This document shows positions 17,173 to 27,005 of a stretch of DNA of 64,000 nt, piece after piece. Every line of letters begins with the position of its first letter. Position 1 is the stretch's first letter. Both the position numbers and the translations under genes were made by a program. A model generated the notes under the pieces. That model had not been told where the DNA came from. It worked only from the letters and a program-made list of their open reading frames with translations, and did no database searches. Origin of the DNA: UBA1444 sp964521625 (GTDB lineage: Bacteria > Bacillota > Negativicutes > UBA1444); the NCBI GenBank assembly GCA_964521625.1, contig CAZFSM010000018.1, forward strand, positions 1 to 64,000, read 5' to 3'.

Positions 17173-18660
17173 TTGAGTACAGAAAGCAATCCCTCAGTAT
17201 ACCAAAGCAAGGCTATGTTTAAAAGCGAAGACTGGTGGGCAGTATGGCTCGGCCTGTTTATCTTCGCACTCGGTCTAGGGCCTATTTATGGCATGGATAC
17301 TTTAGGTTGGCTGGCCAAACATAGTGTTTGGATTGACATCTCAAAAGCTGTCTCTCCGGCGACAAAAAACTATGCCGGGTTAGGATTCTTTGGCTCTGCC
17401 ATAGCAACCTGGTTGTTCATGTTGGCCGTTACCACCTTTGGCGCAACAATCATGGGTTCCAAACCGGCTCGTTTTGCCGGCGGATTTTCCATTATCTACT
17501 GGTTGACCTTCATCTGTATCGTGCTCGGCAACAACGCCTATATCGGCGCCACGCCGAACCAACTGAAAGGTTTCAAGATTGCCTGGGCACTCAGCTTGGG
17601 TGAAATGGGACTGATCTTTGCGATGCTTGTCGGCTTGTACATCGGCAATTTCATGCCTGGGCTGACCAAATATCTGCATGACTCTGCCCGGCCGGAATGG
17701 TTTATTAAAACCGGCATCGTTATCCTTGGCATGGCGATCGGCATCAAAACCGTCAGCGCCATGGCGCTGGCCGGTACCGTCATCGTTCGCGGCGTATGTG
17801 CCGTGGTCGAGGCGTATCTGATCTACTGGCCGGTTACTTATTTCATCGCCCGCAAATACTTCAAATTCACGCCGGAATGGGCCGCACCCCTGGCATCCGG
17901 CATCTCGATCTGCGGCGTGTCCGCCGCCATTGCGACCGGCGCCGCTATTCGCGCCCGTCCCCATATTCCGGTCATTCTCTCCGCCGTTATTATTGTTTTC
18001 GTGGCGGTCGAACTACTATTTCTGCCGTTTTTGGCAGCAGGGTTCCTAGTAGGTGAGCCGATGGTCGCCGGGGCCTGGATGGGCCTGGCGGTTAAGAGTG
18101 ACGGTGGGGCCGTCGCCAGCGGCGCGATCACCGATGCTCTCATCCGCTCCAAAGCCGAAGCCACCCTTGGCATCAAGTATCAGGAAGGCTGGATGCTGAT
18201 GGCGGCTACCACGACCAAGCTGTTCATCGATCTGTTCATTGGCGTTTGGGCATTCATTTTGGCAATCATCTGGAGCATGTTCCGTCTCGACAGCTGCAAC
18301 CCAGATAAAACTGCCGGAGAAGCCCGCAAGGTGTCGCCGATGGAAATTTGGAACCGTTTCCCAAAATTCGTGCTTGGCTTTATGTTCACATTTGCTGTTT
18401 TGCTAGTCATGGGCCTGAATAATCCCAAGATTGTCAAACTGGCTGACGAAGGAGCTGGCCAGGCAAATATCCTGCGCAGCATGTTCTTTGCGCTCTGCTT
18501 CTTCTCGATCGGCATCGTGACCAACGTCCGCAAACTTTGGGCGGCGGGCATGAGTCGAATCGTAGGTGTCTACGCGGTATGTCTGTTTGGGTTCATCCTG
18601 TGGGTCGGGCTGGGGATTTCCTGGCTGTTCTATCACGGCGTTTATCCGCCCCTGATGTAA
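17173..18660 (+). CDS. YeiH/PSE-family (putative sulfate exporter) membrane protein
   Basis: A 495-residue polytopic protein with about 11-12 hydrophobic helices. It contains the family regions SGISICGVSAAIATGAA near 240 and KSDGGAVASGAITDALI near 305. The PSE/UPF0324 family contains E. coli YeiH and is annotated as putative sulfate exporter, without direct proof of substrate. In this dsr operon, sulfite or an organosulfonate is an equally likely substrate. The start is TTG 17173 with AGAGGTGA six bases ahead. It is longer than YeiH (about 350 residues), mainly through additional hydrophobic segments. Confidence 0.8.
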   Translation: MSTESNPSVYQSKAMFKSEDWWAVWLGLFIFALGLGPIYGMDTLGWLAKHSVWIDISKAVSPATKNYAGLGFFGSAIATWLFMLAVTTFGATIMGSKPARFAGGFSIIYWLTFICIVLGNNAYIGATPNQLKGFKIAWALSLGEMGLIFAMLVGLYIGNFMPGLTKYLHDSARPEWFIKTGIVILGMAIGIKTVSAMALAGTVIVRGVCAVVEAYLIYWPVTYFIARKYFKFTPEWAAPLASGISICGVSAAIATGAAIRARPHIPVILSAVIIVFVAVELLFLPFLAAGFLVGEPMVAGAWMGLAVKSDGGAVASGAITDALIRSKAEATLGIKYQEGWMLMAATTTKLFIDLFIGVWAFILAIIWSMFRLDSCNPDKTAGEARKVSPMEIWNRFPKFVLGFMFTFAVLLVMGLNNPKIVKLADEGAGQANILRSMFFALCFFSIGIVTNVRKLWAAGMSRIVGVYAVCLFGFILWVGLGISWLFYHGVYPPLM

Positions 18661-18700
18661 TCCAGCAGCAATATTTGCATAAAGAAGGAGGCGAGAAGGC

Positions 18701-18871
18701 ATGGCAGAAAACAAATGCTTAGTGGATCCTTCCGTAGAAGATGCGCAAAATGAGATGGAAGAACAATGGTTTCCTCTGCAGCCGATTGAGATTAAGATGC
18801 TTAGTATCACATTCGGTCTCGGGATGGTTCTGTTGGTAGTGTTCTTCTTCGTATTCGGAGTCCACATCTAA
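18701..18871 (+). CDS. 56-residue single-pass membrane protein
   Basis: A short gene behind AAGGAGG (18684-18690), 40 bases after the PSE transporter. The product has an acidic, tryptophan-containing cytoplasmic-looking N-terminus (EDAQNEMEEQWFP) and one strong hydrophobic helix at about 33-55 ending FGVHI. I do not recognise a family. Position and topology suggest a small accessory subunit of the neighbouring transporter. It could alternatively belong to the sulfite-reducing membrane apparatus. Coding is supported by the ribosome site, the placement and the well-formed helix. Confidence 0.65.
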   Translation: MAENKCLVDPSVEDAQNEMEEQWFPLQPIEIKMLSITFGLGMVLLVVFFFVFGVHI

Positions 18872-18946
18872 ACGGTCAAAAGTTACTGACACCGGGGGGA
18901 AAAAAATCGTCGCAAGGTGGTTTTCTTCCCCTGATTTGTAAAGCAA

Positions 18947-19945
18947 TCAAGAACAATTTTGGGAGAACAACTTGGGACAGTCAATGCAAAGATCGTCGGG
19001 CTGATTGTTGCCAAATGAAGCGCGAAACTGCAGGTACTCATTACTCCACCAAGTTTTATCCAATCCTTCACGGCCCAAACTGCCAAAACACCTGCGTTTG
19101 CGCCCGGTTGCCAAATCAGGCAGATTGGCGAATACACAGGGGTGAATTCCCCCATCGGCGGCAATGATCAACGCGCGGTCGACCCGTTCGCTACAGGTCG
19201 CGAAATGTTCCTGTGAAGTCGTAGTTTCGGCATCAAAAACCAATAGGGTTCCTGCTGCCGCCAGTCGGGTTTTAATTTCTGTCATTTTTTCTGTAACAGC
19301 AGCCCATTCTGGGCTATTCCGGACAATCACCTGACCTGCCAGCACCGGATGTGGGACATGGTCGAGCGTGCTGACCACGATTTCATTCACCGCCAGGCCA
19401 TCTAACAATTCGGGCAGATCGTCGATTTCGTCCACGCCGCCCTGCAGCAACATATAGGCAATATGAATGGCCGGGCCGTTTTTTCGGTTATAACCCTTGG
19501 CCGCCGCCAATGTCCGGATTCCTAGCAGTACCGCCGCCAGCGGTGCCCCCTGGCGAAACCTGTCGTGCGAAGCGCCGGCGCCGGTCAGGGAAAAGGCGAC
19601 CAGATCAATTTCGGAATGAATGATTTTTTCAGCATTGGACTCATTTAGTAGAATACCGTTGGTTGTTGTACCGCAGCGGCAGCCATGCGCTTTAACCAGT
19701 TCGATCAGGTCGAAGAATTGCGGGTTGAGTAAAGGTTCGCCCCAGCCCTGTAGGTGCACGTACGGTACACTGGGCAGGTGGCGCAATAGTGGGCGCAGTG
19801 TCGCTGGTGTCATGTGGATATTGTTCCAACGTTGACCGGCTGTAGTGCGCGGGCAATAAGCGCAAAGGGCATTGCAGAACGTGCTGACCTCCAGCTGGAT
19901 GTGGTCCAGTTCCGGGTAGGGAGCAAACCAATGTTTCCACTGCAT
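18947..19945 (-). CDS. Radical SAM protein with SPASM-like C-terminus
   Basis: A 332-residue radical SAM enzyme. The cluster motif CNALCAYC lies near residues 24-31, followed by VHLQGWGEPLLNP and GTTTNG. Cysteines in the C-terminal part (HPCVFANLP, CIDCPKLFSQNC) suggest one or more auxiliary clusters as in SPASM proteins. It starts at ATG 19945 with GGGAGG eight bases ahead and is divergent from the cytochrome b gene. Substrate is unknown. Radical SAM enzymes do act in siroheme-dependent heme synthesis (AhbC/AhbD), but the motif here does not clearly match those. Confidence 0.82.
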   Translation of the reverse strand: MQWKHWFAPYPELDHIQLEVSTFCNALCAYCPRTTAGQRWNNIHMTPATLRPLLRHLPSVPYVHLQGWGEPLLNPQFFDLIELVKAHGCRCGTTTNGILLNESNAEKIIHSEIDLVAFSLTGAGASHDRFRQGAPLAAVLLGIRTLAAAKGYNRKNGPAIHIAYMLLQGGVDEIDDLPELLDGLAVNEIVVSTLDHVPHPVLAGQVIVRNSPEWAAVTEKMTEIKTRLAAAGTLLVFDAETTTSQEHFATCSERVDRALIIAADGGIHPCVFANLPDLATGRKRRCFGSLGREGLDKTWWSNEYLQFRASFGNNQPDDLCIDCPKLFSQNCS

Positions 19946-20024
19946 CAAAGAGGCCTCCCTTATGTTAGCTGTTCCAGTTTATTGTAACGTATTCTGTCCA
20001 TTCGCGGGGAAAGAGGAGTGAACC

Positions 20025-20975
20025 ATGAACGCAATCGGTTGGTTTGTCGGCGGTCCTTATTTATACATTTGCCTGCTGCTGTTTGTTGGGATTACGGCGT
20101 GGAAGGTTTATGGCTATGCCACCATGCCCCGCCATTTGCGCTGGGATCTTTACCCACTGCCGCACCGGGTCGGCGGCTCCAAGTATCAGAAAGTCGATTT
20201 TTACAAGCTGAAGCAAAAAACAAGCCTGCTTGATGAATTTAGCTATATGTTCATGGAAATCCTTTTCATCCGCAAGGCATTTATTCATAATCCCAAAGTC
20301 TGGGCAGGTTCATTTCCCATGCACATGGGGCTTTATCTTTCGATACTGTGGCTGTTTTTGCTCGGGATTGGCATCGTTGCAGATAAAATGTTTCATTTGC
20401 CGGGGGTGCCGGTAAATGGCTGGTTCTGGATTACAGCGTTGTATGTTGTGACAGTCCTGGTTGGCAGCCTGGCCTTGGTGGCCGGCTTGACCGGCGCCTG
20501 TTGGCTGATGGTTCTGCGGCTTACCGACGAGGGGCTGCGCGATATGTCCGACATTCCGGCCTATTTTAATCTCAGCCTGCTCATCGGCATGTTCGGCTCA
20601 GGTCTGGCTGCCTGGTTCTTTGCTGATCCCGACTTTGTATTGCTCAGGGCGCAGCTCGGGTCATTGTTTGTCTTTTCACCGACAGTACCCGCGCATTGGC
20701 TGATTACACTGGAAATCTTTTTCATGGGGCTATTCCTGGCCTATCTGCCGTTTAGCCGCATGAGTCATTATGCCGCAAAGTACTTTTTCTACCATGATAT
20801 CATGTGGGACGATGAGCCGATGAAGGCCGGCAGTTCGCTGGAAAAAAACGTCGTTCACTCGCTTGGCGGCAAACTGTCCTGGTCTGCCTCCCATATCAAA
20901 CAGGACCAGTCCTGGCTGGCGCAGGTATCGCCCGAAGAAGTCAAGGCCGGGAAGGAAGGGGCTGAAAAACAATGA
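20025..20975 (+). CDS. NarI/DsrM/TmcC-like membrane cytochrome b
   Basis: A 316-residue membrane protein with about five or six helices and histidines suited to b-heme ligation (for example in FPMHMGLYL and AHWLITLEI). It resembles the NarI-type subunits of DsrMK, Hme and Tmc complexes. The early segment RHLRWDLYPLPHR recalls TmcC. It should exchange electrons between the menaquinone pool and the Fe-S partner encoded directly after it (4-base overlap). It is clearly different from the canonical DsrM at 27005, so the locus has two such cytochromes. Confidence 0.8.
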   Translation: MNAIGWFVGGPYLYICLLLFVGITAWKVYGYATMPRHLRWDLYPLPHRVGGSKYQKVDFYKLKQKTSLLDEFSYMFMEILFIRKAFIHNPKVWAGSFPMHMGLYLSILWLFLLGIGIVADKMFHLPGVPVNGWFWITALYVVTVLVGSLALVAGLTGACWLMVLRLTDEGLRDMSDIPAYFNLSLLIGMFGSGLAAWFFADPDFVLLRAQLGSLFVFSPTVPAHWLITLEIFFMGLFLAYLPFSRMSHYAAKYFFYHDIMWDDEPMKAGSSLEKNVVHSLGGKLSWSASHIKQDQSWLAQVSPEEVKAGKEGAEKQ

Positions 20976-22576
20976 AGAAGAAAGTGCTGATCCGCGATTT
21001 CGGTCAGGAAACACCAGTGCTGTGTCCGATCGACCCGGCGGACATTCCCCTGCTGCCTAGCGAAGACGCGATTGTTTTTAAAGATGTGAAACCGGCAATG
21101 AAGGAAAAGTACGATTTTTCGCTGGATGGATTCTCGGCGCTCAACTTGCCGATTCCCCAGACGCCGGAGCAAGAGGAAAAGATTGTCAACGATTTTCTCA
21201 AGGGGCTGGAAAAAGTCTTCAGCGAGGAAAATAACTGGGGCTTTTTGCAACCCACTACTCTCAGCACGAACTATTGCGTGCAATGCAACACTTGCAATGA
21301 GGCTTGTCCGGTCTATCCGGAAAGCGGCTATCAGGACATCTACCGGCCAAATTACCGGGCGGAGCTGCTCAGACGGATTTATCGCCGCTATTTCACCACG
21401 GCAGGCAAATTGCTCGGCAAATGGGCCGGCGCCGATCTGGAACTGAACTGGCGGGTTGTTTACCGGCTGGCGGAACTGGTGTATCGCTGCAGCCTCTGCC
21501 GGCGCTGCGCCCAGACCTGTCCGGTAGGAGTCGACAATGCTTTGATCGCCAGGGAAATCCGCAAACTGTTCAGTCAGGAGATGGGGATCGCCCCGGAGGC
21601 GGTTCATAAGTCGGGCACGGTCAATCATTTGAAAACCGGCTCCACGACGGGGATGGGTACGGCTGCTTTTCTTGATACGCTGGAAATGGTGGAAGACATT
21701 ATCGAAGAAAAAATCGGTCGCCGGATCAATATTCCTGTCGACGTTAAAGGCGCCGACTTCTTGCTGATGCATAATGCCGGCGAATTTATGGCTTGGCCGG
21801 AAAACCCCGCCGCATTTGCGATATTGTTTGATGCTGCCGGGATCAACTGGACTCTGTCCTCGGAAACCATGGGTTATGAAGGTGTAAACTACGGCGTCTG
21901 GTACGATGACGTGCAGTTTTCCAAGATTCTGGTGGCCCAGGTTCAGGCTGCCAAACGGCTCGGTGTTGGCAAGATCGTCGTTGGTGAATGTGGACATGCA
22001 ACAAAGGGCACGGTGACGATAGGAGACCGAATCTGTGTTGGCGATCTGGCGATTCCCCGCGAAAGCTGCCTGCCGATTCTGGCGGAGATTGTCACAAGCA
22101 AAAAAATCAAGTTCAACCCCGAACAGAACAATTTTCCGGTCACGATGCACGACCCCTGCAACATGGTCCGCTTGATGGGCATTATGAAACCGCAATGGAC
22201 CATTCTGAAGTCGATCGTACCGAAGAAAATGATTTATCCGATGCCCAATGCCGGTGCTGAGAACTACTGCTGCGGCGGCGGCAGCGGTTTTGCGATCATG
22301 AATTCGCAGAACTTCCCGCAGTGGCGAACCCACTTGTCCAGCCGGCGCAAGGCAAGGCAGGTGCTGGAGGCCTTCAAGGACGTGTTGGATCCGTCGATTC
22401 CCAAATACTACTGCGCTCCCTGTTCCAACTGCAAAGGTTCGGCCCGCGATTCGATGATCGAGGCCTTTGGTTTCAAGGAGAAATACAATATGACTTATGG
22501 AGGGCTCGTCGAGCTGATGGTCAACGCCATGCCGGATCTGCCGAAGCCCTACATTTCCTGGGAAGATGAATTCTAA
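20972..22576 (+). CDS. HdrD/DsrK/TmcB-like Fe-S protein
   Basis: A 534-residue cytoplasmic-side Fe-S protein with two [4Fe-4S] motifs, CVQCNTCNEACP near 102 and CSLCRRCAQTCP near 173. Two CCG-like regions follow, GECGH in the middle and YCCGGGSG near 432 with CAPCSNCKG after it. This is the heterodisulfide-reductase D architecture, used for disulfide or thiol chemistry coupled to membrane electron transfer. Paired with the upstream cytochrome b it forms a DsrMK- or TmcBC-like module. It is a paralogue of, and not a copy of, the canonical DsrK at 23045. Confidence 0.85.
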   Translation: MKKKVLIRDFGQETPVLCPIDPADIPLLPSEDAIVFKDVKPAMKEKYDFSLDGFSALNLPIPQTPEQEEKIVNDFLKGLEKVFSEENNWGFLQPTTLSTNYCVQCNTCNEACPVYPESGYQDIYRPNYRAELLRRIYRRYFTTAGKLLGKWAGADLELNWRVVYRLAELVYRCSLCRRCAQTCPVGVDNALIAREIRKLFSQEMGIAPEAVHKSGTVNHLKTGSTTGMGTAAFLDTLEMVEDIIEEKIGRRINIPVDVKGADFLLMHNAGEFMAWPENPAAFAILFDAAGINWTLSSETMGYEGVNYGVWYDDVQFSKILVAQVQAAKRLGVGKIVVGECGHATKGTVTIGDRICVGDLAIPRESCLPILAEIVTSKKIKFNPEQNNFPVTMHDPCNMVRLMGIMKPQWTILKSIVPKKMIYPMPNAGAENYCCGGGSGFAIMNSQNFPQWRTHLSSRRKARQVLEAFKDVLDPSIPKYYCAPCSNCKGSARDSMIEAFGFKEKYNMTYGGLVELMVNAMPDLPKPYISWEDEF

Positions 22577-23044
22577 GCAGCGGGGGGCTTTGTTAAAAGC
22601 CTGGTACGACACAACGATGAAAAGTTATTTTCCGGCAACGGACGAAGCATTCCGGCGCAACACCGGTTTTGCCAATCCGGTCGGGCAGGCCTTTCAGGAA
22701 TCGATGGCGACGATACTGGACGGTCTGGTGGTAGGAAACTCTGTGTCGGATTATACCGCACCACTGGACCGCATCGTGCGGGTTCTGGCAGTACAGGGCT
22801 TGCCGGCCGGCGTCGCAATCCGGTTTTTGTCGGTGCTGCGCAATCTGCTGGAAAAAAACACGGAAATCGCGGTGGGCGAAAAAATGCAATGGCTGGCGCG
22901 GCTGGATGAACTAGCCGAATTGTCGATCGAAATTTGGTGTGAATGCCGCGAAACCCTTTCCCAACTTCGAATTAGTGAACTCAGAAATCGCATCCAACAA
23001 CTCGAAGCCGGTTCTACGCCCAGACAAAGAGGGGGGAACGACTG

Positions 23045-23045
<1 letters not shown>
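22566..23045 (+). CDS. Stand-alone RsbRD N-terminal-like domain protein
   Basis: A 159-residue all-helical-looking protein. The pattern FANPVGQAF near residue 37 and the later DRIVRVLAVQG...AIRFLSVLRNLLE matches the RsbRD_N domain found at the front of RsbR stress proteins. There is no STAS domain here. Similar stand-alone genes occur in dsr loci of other sulfate reducers (from memory). It overlaps both neighbours, lying between two DsrK-type genes, so it is probably part of or an assembly factor for these complexes. Confidence 0.72.
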
Positions 23046-24659
<1,614 letters not shown>

Positions 24660-24667
<8 letters not shown>

Positions 24668-25058
24668 GAACCGCCTGGTAGCGCTGGGATTGATCCTGTT
24701 TGTGTTGCTGTTCACCTTTCCGGTGCTGATGAATTTAGGCAAGTCTGCTGCGAAAACACAGCCGCCGTCGCTGTTGCAGGATGAGAAGGCGATGCAGGAG
24801 CTGGCCGACAAACTTGGGGTGAAGAATATCGATGAGTTTCGCGAACGGCACAAGCAGGTTCTGGCCGAATGGAAAGACTCGGTGGTGCGGGACGGCAAAC
24901 GGATCTACGTCACCAAGGACGGGCGCGAAATCCCGATCAGTCTGCAGAACCTGGCCAGTCAGCCACAATACTGCAATGCCTGCCACGATTATGTCGGTAT
25001 TGAAAAACCAAACTGCTGGACCTGCCATGTCGAGCCGAAAGGAGGCGACGGTAAATGA
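24660..25058 (+). CDS. dsrJ: DsrJ periplasmic cytochrome c, apparently diheme
   Basis: A 132-residue protein with one N-terminal membrane anchor (about 6-26) and a periplasmic domain. The family segment VVRDGKRIYVTKDGREIPISLQ is clear. Only two heme-binding motifs occur, CNACH at 105-109 and CWTCH at 119-123. Characterised DsrJ proteins bind three c-type hemes, and the first CXXCH expected just after ISLQ is missing here. The ATG at 24660 is six bases from AAAGGAGG and overlaps dsrK by eight bases. Confidence 0.9.
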
Positions 25059-25819
25059 AAAAGCCACTCAACATAAGCCGTCGGACTCTATTAAAAGCAA
25101 CTGGCGCCGCAGCCATTGGCCTCATACCGGCCGGTACGCTATTGGTGAGAGCGGCCGGAAAACCGCATCCTAAGGCACTGCAGGCCAAGAGTTGGGCGAT
25201 GGTCATCAATGCGAAACTTTGTCCGCCCGGTTGCCGCATCTGCAGCGAGGCCTGTCACAAGGCCCATAACGTGCCGAACATGCCGGACGCCAAACAGGAT
25301 GTGAAATGGATCTGGCAGGAGTCATACAACTCGGCGTTTCCTTACGAAGCACATTCTTATCCGGATGACGCCAATGCCAAACGGCCTTATCCAGTATTGT
25401 GCAATCATTGTGAAAATCCTTCCTGTGTCCGGGTATGCCCGACCCAGGCGACCTTCAAGCGGCCTGACGGCGTGGTGATGATGGATTACCACCGTTGTAT
25501 CGGTTGCCGTTTCTGTATGGCGGCCTGCCCTTATGGCGCCCGCAGTTTCAACTTCAAGGACCCGCGGCCGCATATTCCGACGCTAAACCAGGCTTATCCC
25601 ACCCGAACTCCCGGCGTGGTCGAGAAATGCAATTTCTGCGATGAACGACTGGCGGTCGGGCAGATGCCTGTCTGTATGGAGGCTTGTCCGGCCAAGGCGA
25701 TCCTGTTCGGCGACCTGGGCGACCCTGCTTCGACAGTTCGGCAGGCTCTGGCGTCGAACGTGACTTTACAGCGGAAGACCAAACTCGGCACCCGGCCGAA
25801 GGTCTTCTACATCGTTTGA
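25055..25819 (+). CDS. dsrO: DsrO periplasmic ferredoxin-like subunit
   Basis: A 254-residue NrfC/HybA-type Fe-S protein. A twin-arginine-like signal (SRRTLLKATGAA) at the N-terminus predicts export in folded form. Cysteine clusters include CPPGCRICSEAC, CNHCENPSCVRVCP, CIGCRFCMAACPYG and CNFCDERL with CMEACP, enough for several [4Fe-4S] centres. It would pass electrons between DsrJ and the membrane subunit DsrP. It overlaps dsrJ by four bases. Confidence 0.92.
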   Translation: MKKPLNISRRTLLKATGAAAIGLIPAGTLLVRAAGKPHPKALQAKSWAMVINAKLCPPGCRICSEACHKAHNVPNMPDAKQDVKWIWQESYNSAFPYEAHSYPDDANAKRPYPVLCNHCENPSCVRVCPTQATFKRPDGVVMMDYHRCIGCRFCMAACPYGARSFNFKDPRPHIPTLNQAYPTRTPGVVEKCNFCDERLAVGQMPVCMEACPAKAILFGDLGDPASTVRQALASNVTLQRKTKLGTRPKVFYIV

Positions 25820-25835
25820 AGGGAGGAGAACAGCA

Positions 25836-27005
25836 ATGCTTGAACACGCATGGAATGAAACCGGACCCCGGTTCAAGGCCTGGTTGGCGGCGCTACTGCT
25901 CCTGATCGGCGTCGGCGGTTTCTGTTACTCCATCCAGCTCGGAACCGGCCTCGGTGTCACCGGCATGAGCAGGGATGTATCCTGGGGGCTATATATAGGC
26001 CAATTCACCTTCTTTGTCGGGGTTGCCGCCTCGGCCGTCATGGTCGTTTTGCCCTATTATCTGCATGATGTGAAAGTGTTCGGTCGCATTACCGTCGTCG
26101 GTGAATTTCTGGCGGTTACCGCAGTCATCATGTGCATATTGTTCATCCTGGTTGACCTGGGGATGCCGTCCCGCCTGCTTAATATCATGCTGTATCCGTC
26201 GCCGGGTTCAGTCCTGTTTTGGGACATGGTCGTGCTGAATGGTTATTTTTTCCTCAACCTGTTGACCGGCTGGAAAGTGCTCGAAGCCGAGTATACCGGA
26301 ATCAAAGCGCCTGACTGGGTGAAACCGCTCATCTACATCGCGATTCCCTGGGCGTTCAGCATTCACACGGTTACAGCCTTCATCTATTCGGGGATACCAG
26401 GCCGCGACTTCTGGCTGACTGCCCTGACCGCGCCCAAATTCCTCGCTTCGGCGTTTGCCACCGGCCCGGCGCTCCTGATCCTGATCAGTCTAGCCCTGCG
26501 GCGCTTCACCGGTTTTGATGCCGGACAGGAGGCGATCCGTCGACTGTCAATCATCGTCACCTATGCGATGTCGATTACCGTGTTCATGATCATGGCCGAG
26601 TTCTTCACCGCCTTTTACAGTCAGGTGCCCAGCCATATGTATGCACTGAAATACTTTTTTGTCGGACTCTATGGCGGCAATTCGTTTGTCGTGATTTCCT
26701 GGATTTTCGCCGGACTTTGCCTGCTGGCGCTGATCCTGCTGCTCAACCCCGCGACCCGTCAGAATGAAAAATGGCTGACCATCGCCTGTGCCTCGACATT
26801 TATCGCACTGGCGATTGAAAAGGGTATATCTTTCACGGTGGGGGGGTTCATCACCAATCCGTTCGGCCGGGTAACCGAATACTGGCCGACAGCAATCGAA
26901 CTGGGGATTGTCCTTGGCATCTGGGCGCTCGGCGCTTTTCTGCTGAGCCTGTTCTACAGCCTGTTCGTTACCGTCAAACGTCGCTCCGAAAGGGGGCTTG
27001 CCTGA
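25836..27005 (+). CDS. dsrP: DsrP, NrfD-type quinone-interacting membrane subunit
   Basis: A 389-residue NrfD/PsrC-family protein with about ten transmembrane helices. The early GVTGMSRDVSWGLYIGQFTF region and the later helix with TVFMIMAEFFTAFYS are typical. NrfD proteins bind menaquinol without heme and connect the quinone pool to the periplasmic DsrO/DsrJ. The stop codon shares one base with the dsrM start (TGATG). Confidence 0.91.
   Translation: MLEHAWNETGPRFKAWLAALLLLIGVGGFCYSIQLGTGLGVTGMSRDVSWGLYIGQFTFFVGVAASAVMVVLPYYLHDVKVFGRITVVGEFLAVTAVIMCILFILVDLGMPSRLLNIMLYPSPGSVLFWDMVVLNGYFFLNLLTGWKVLEAEYTGIKAPDWVKPLIYIAIPWAFSIHTVTAFIYSGIPGRDFWLTALTAPKFLASAFATGPALLILISLALRRFTGFDAGQEAIRRLSIIVTYAMSITVFMIMAEFFTAFYSQVPSHMYALKYFFVGLYGGNSFVVISWIFAGLCLLALILLLNPATRQNEKWLTIACASTFIALAIEKGISFTVGGFITNPFGRVTEYWPTAIELGIVLGIWALGAFLLSLFYSLFVTVKRRSERGLA

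Noticed and set aside
18872..18946. A possible terminator between the 56-residue gene and the convergent radical SAM gene.
   Set aside because: GGGGAA and TTCCCC can pair, but the stem is interrupted and the T run is poor, so it was not listed as a feature.
20855..22612. A long open frame (about 585 codons) on the minus strand opposite the TmcB/DsrK-like gene.
   Set aside because: It mirrors a GC-rich coding frame, lacks a ribosome site and has no recognisable protein features, while the plus-strand frame carries Fe-S motifs.
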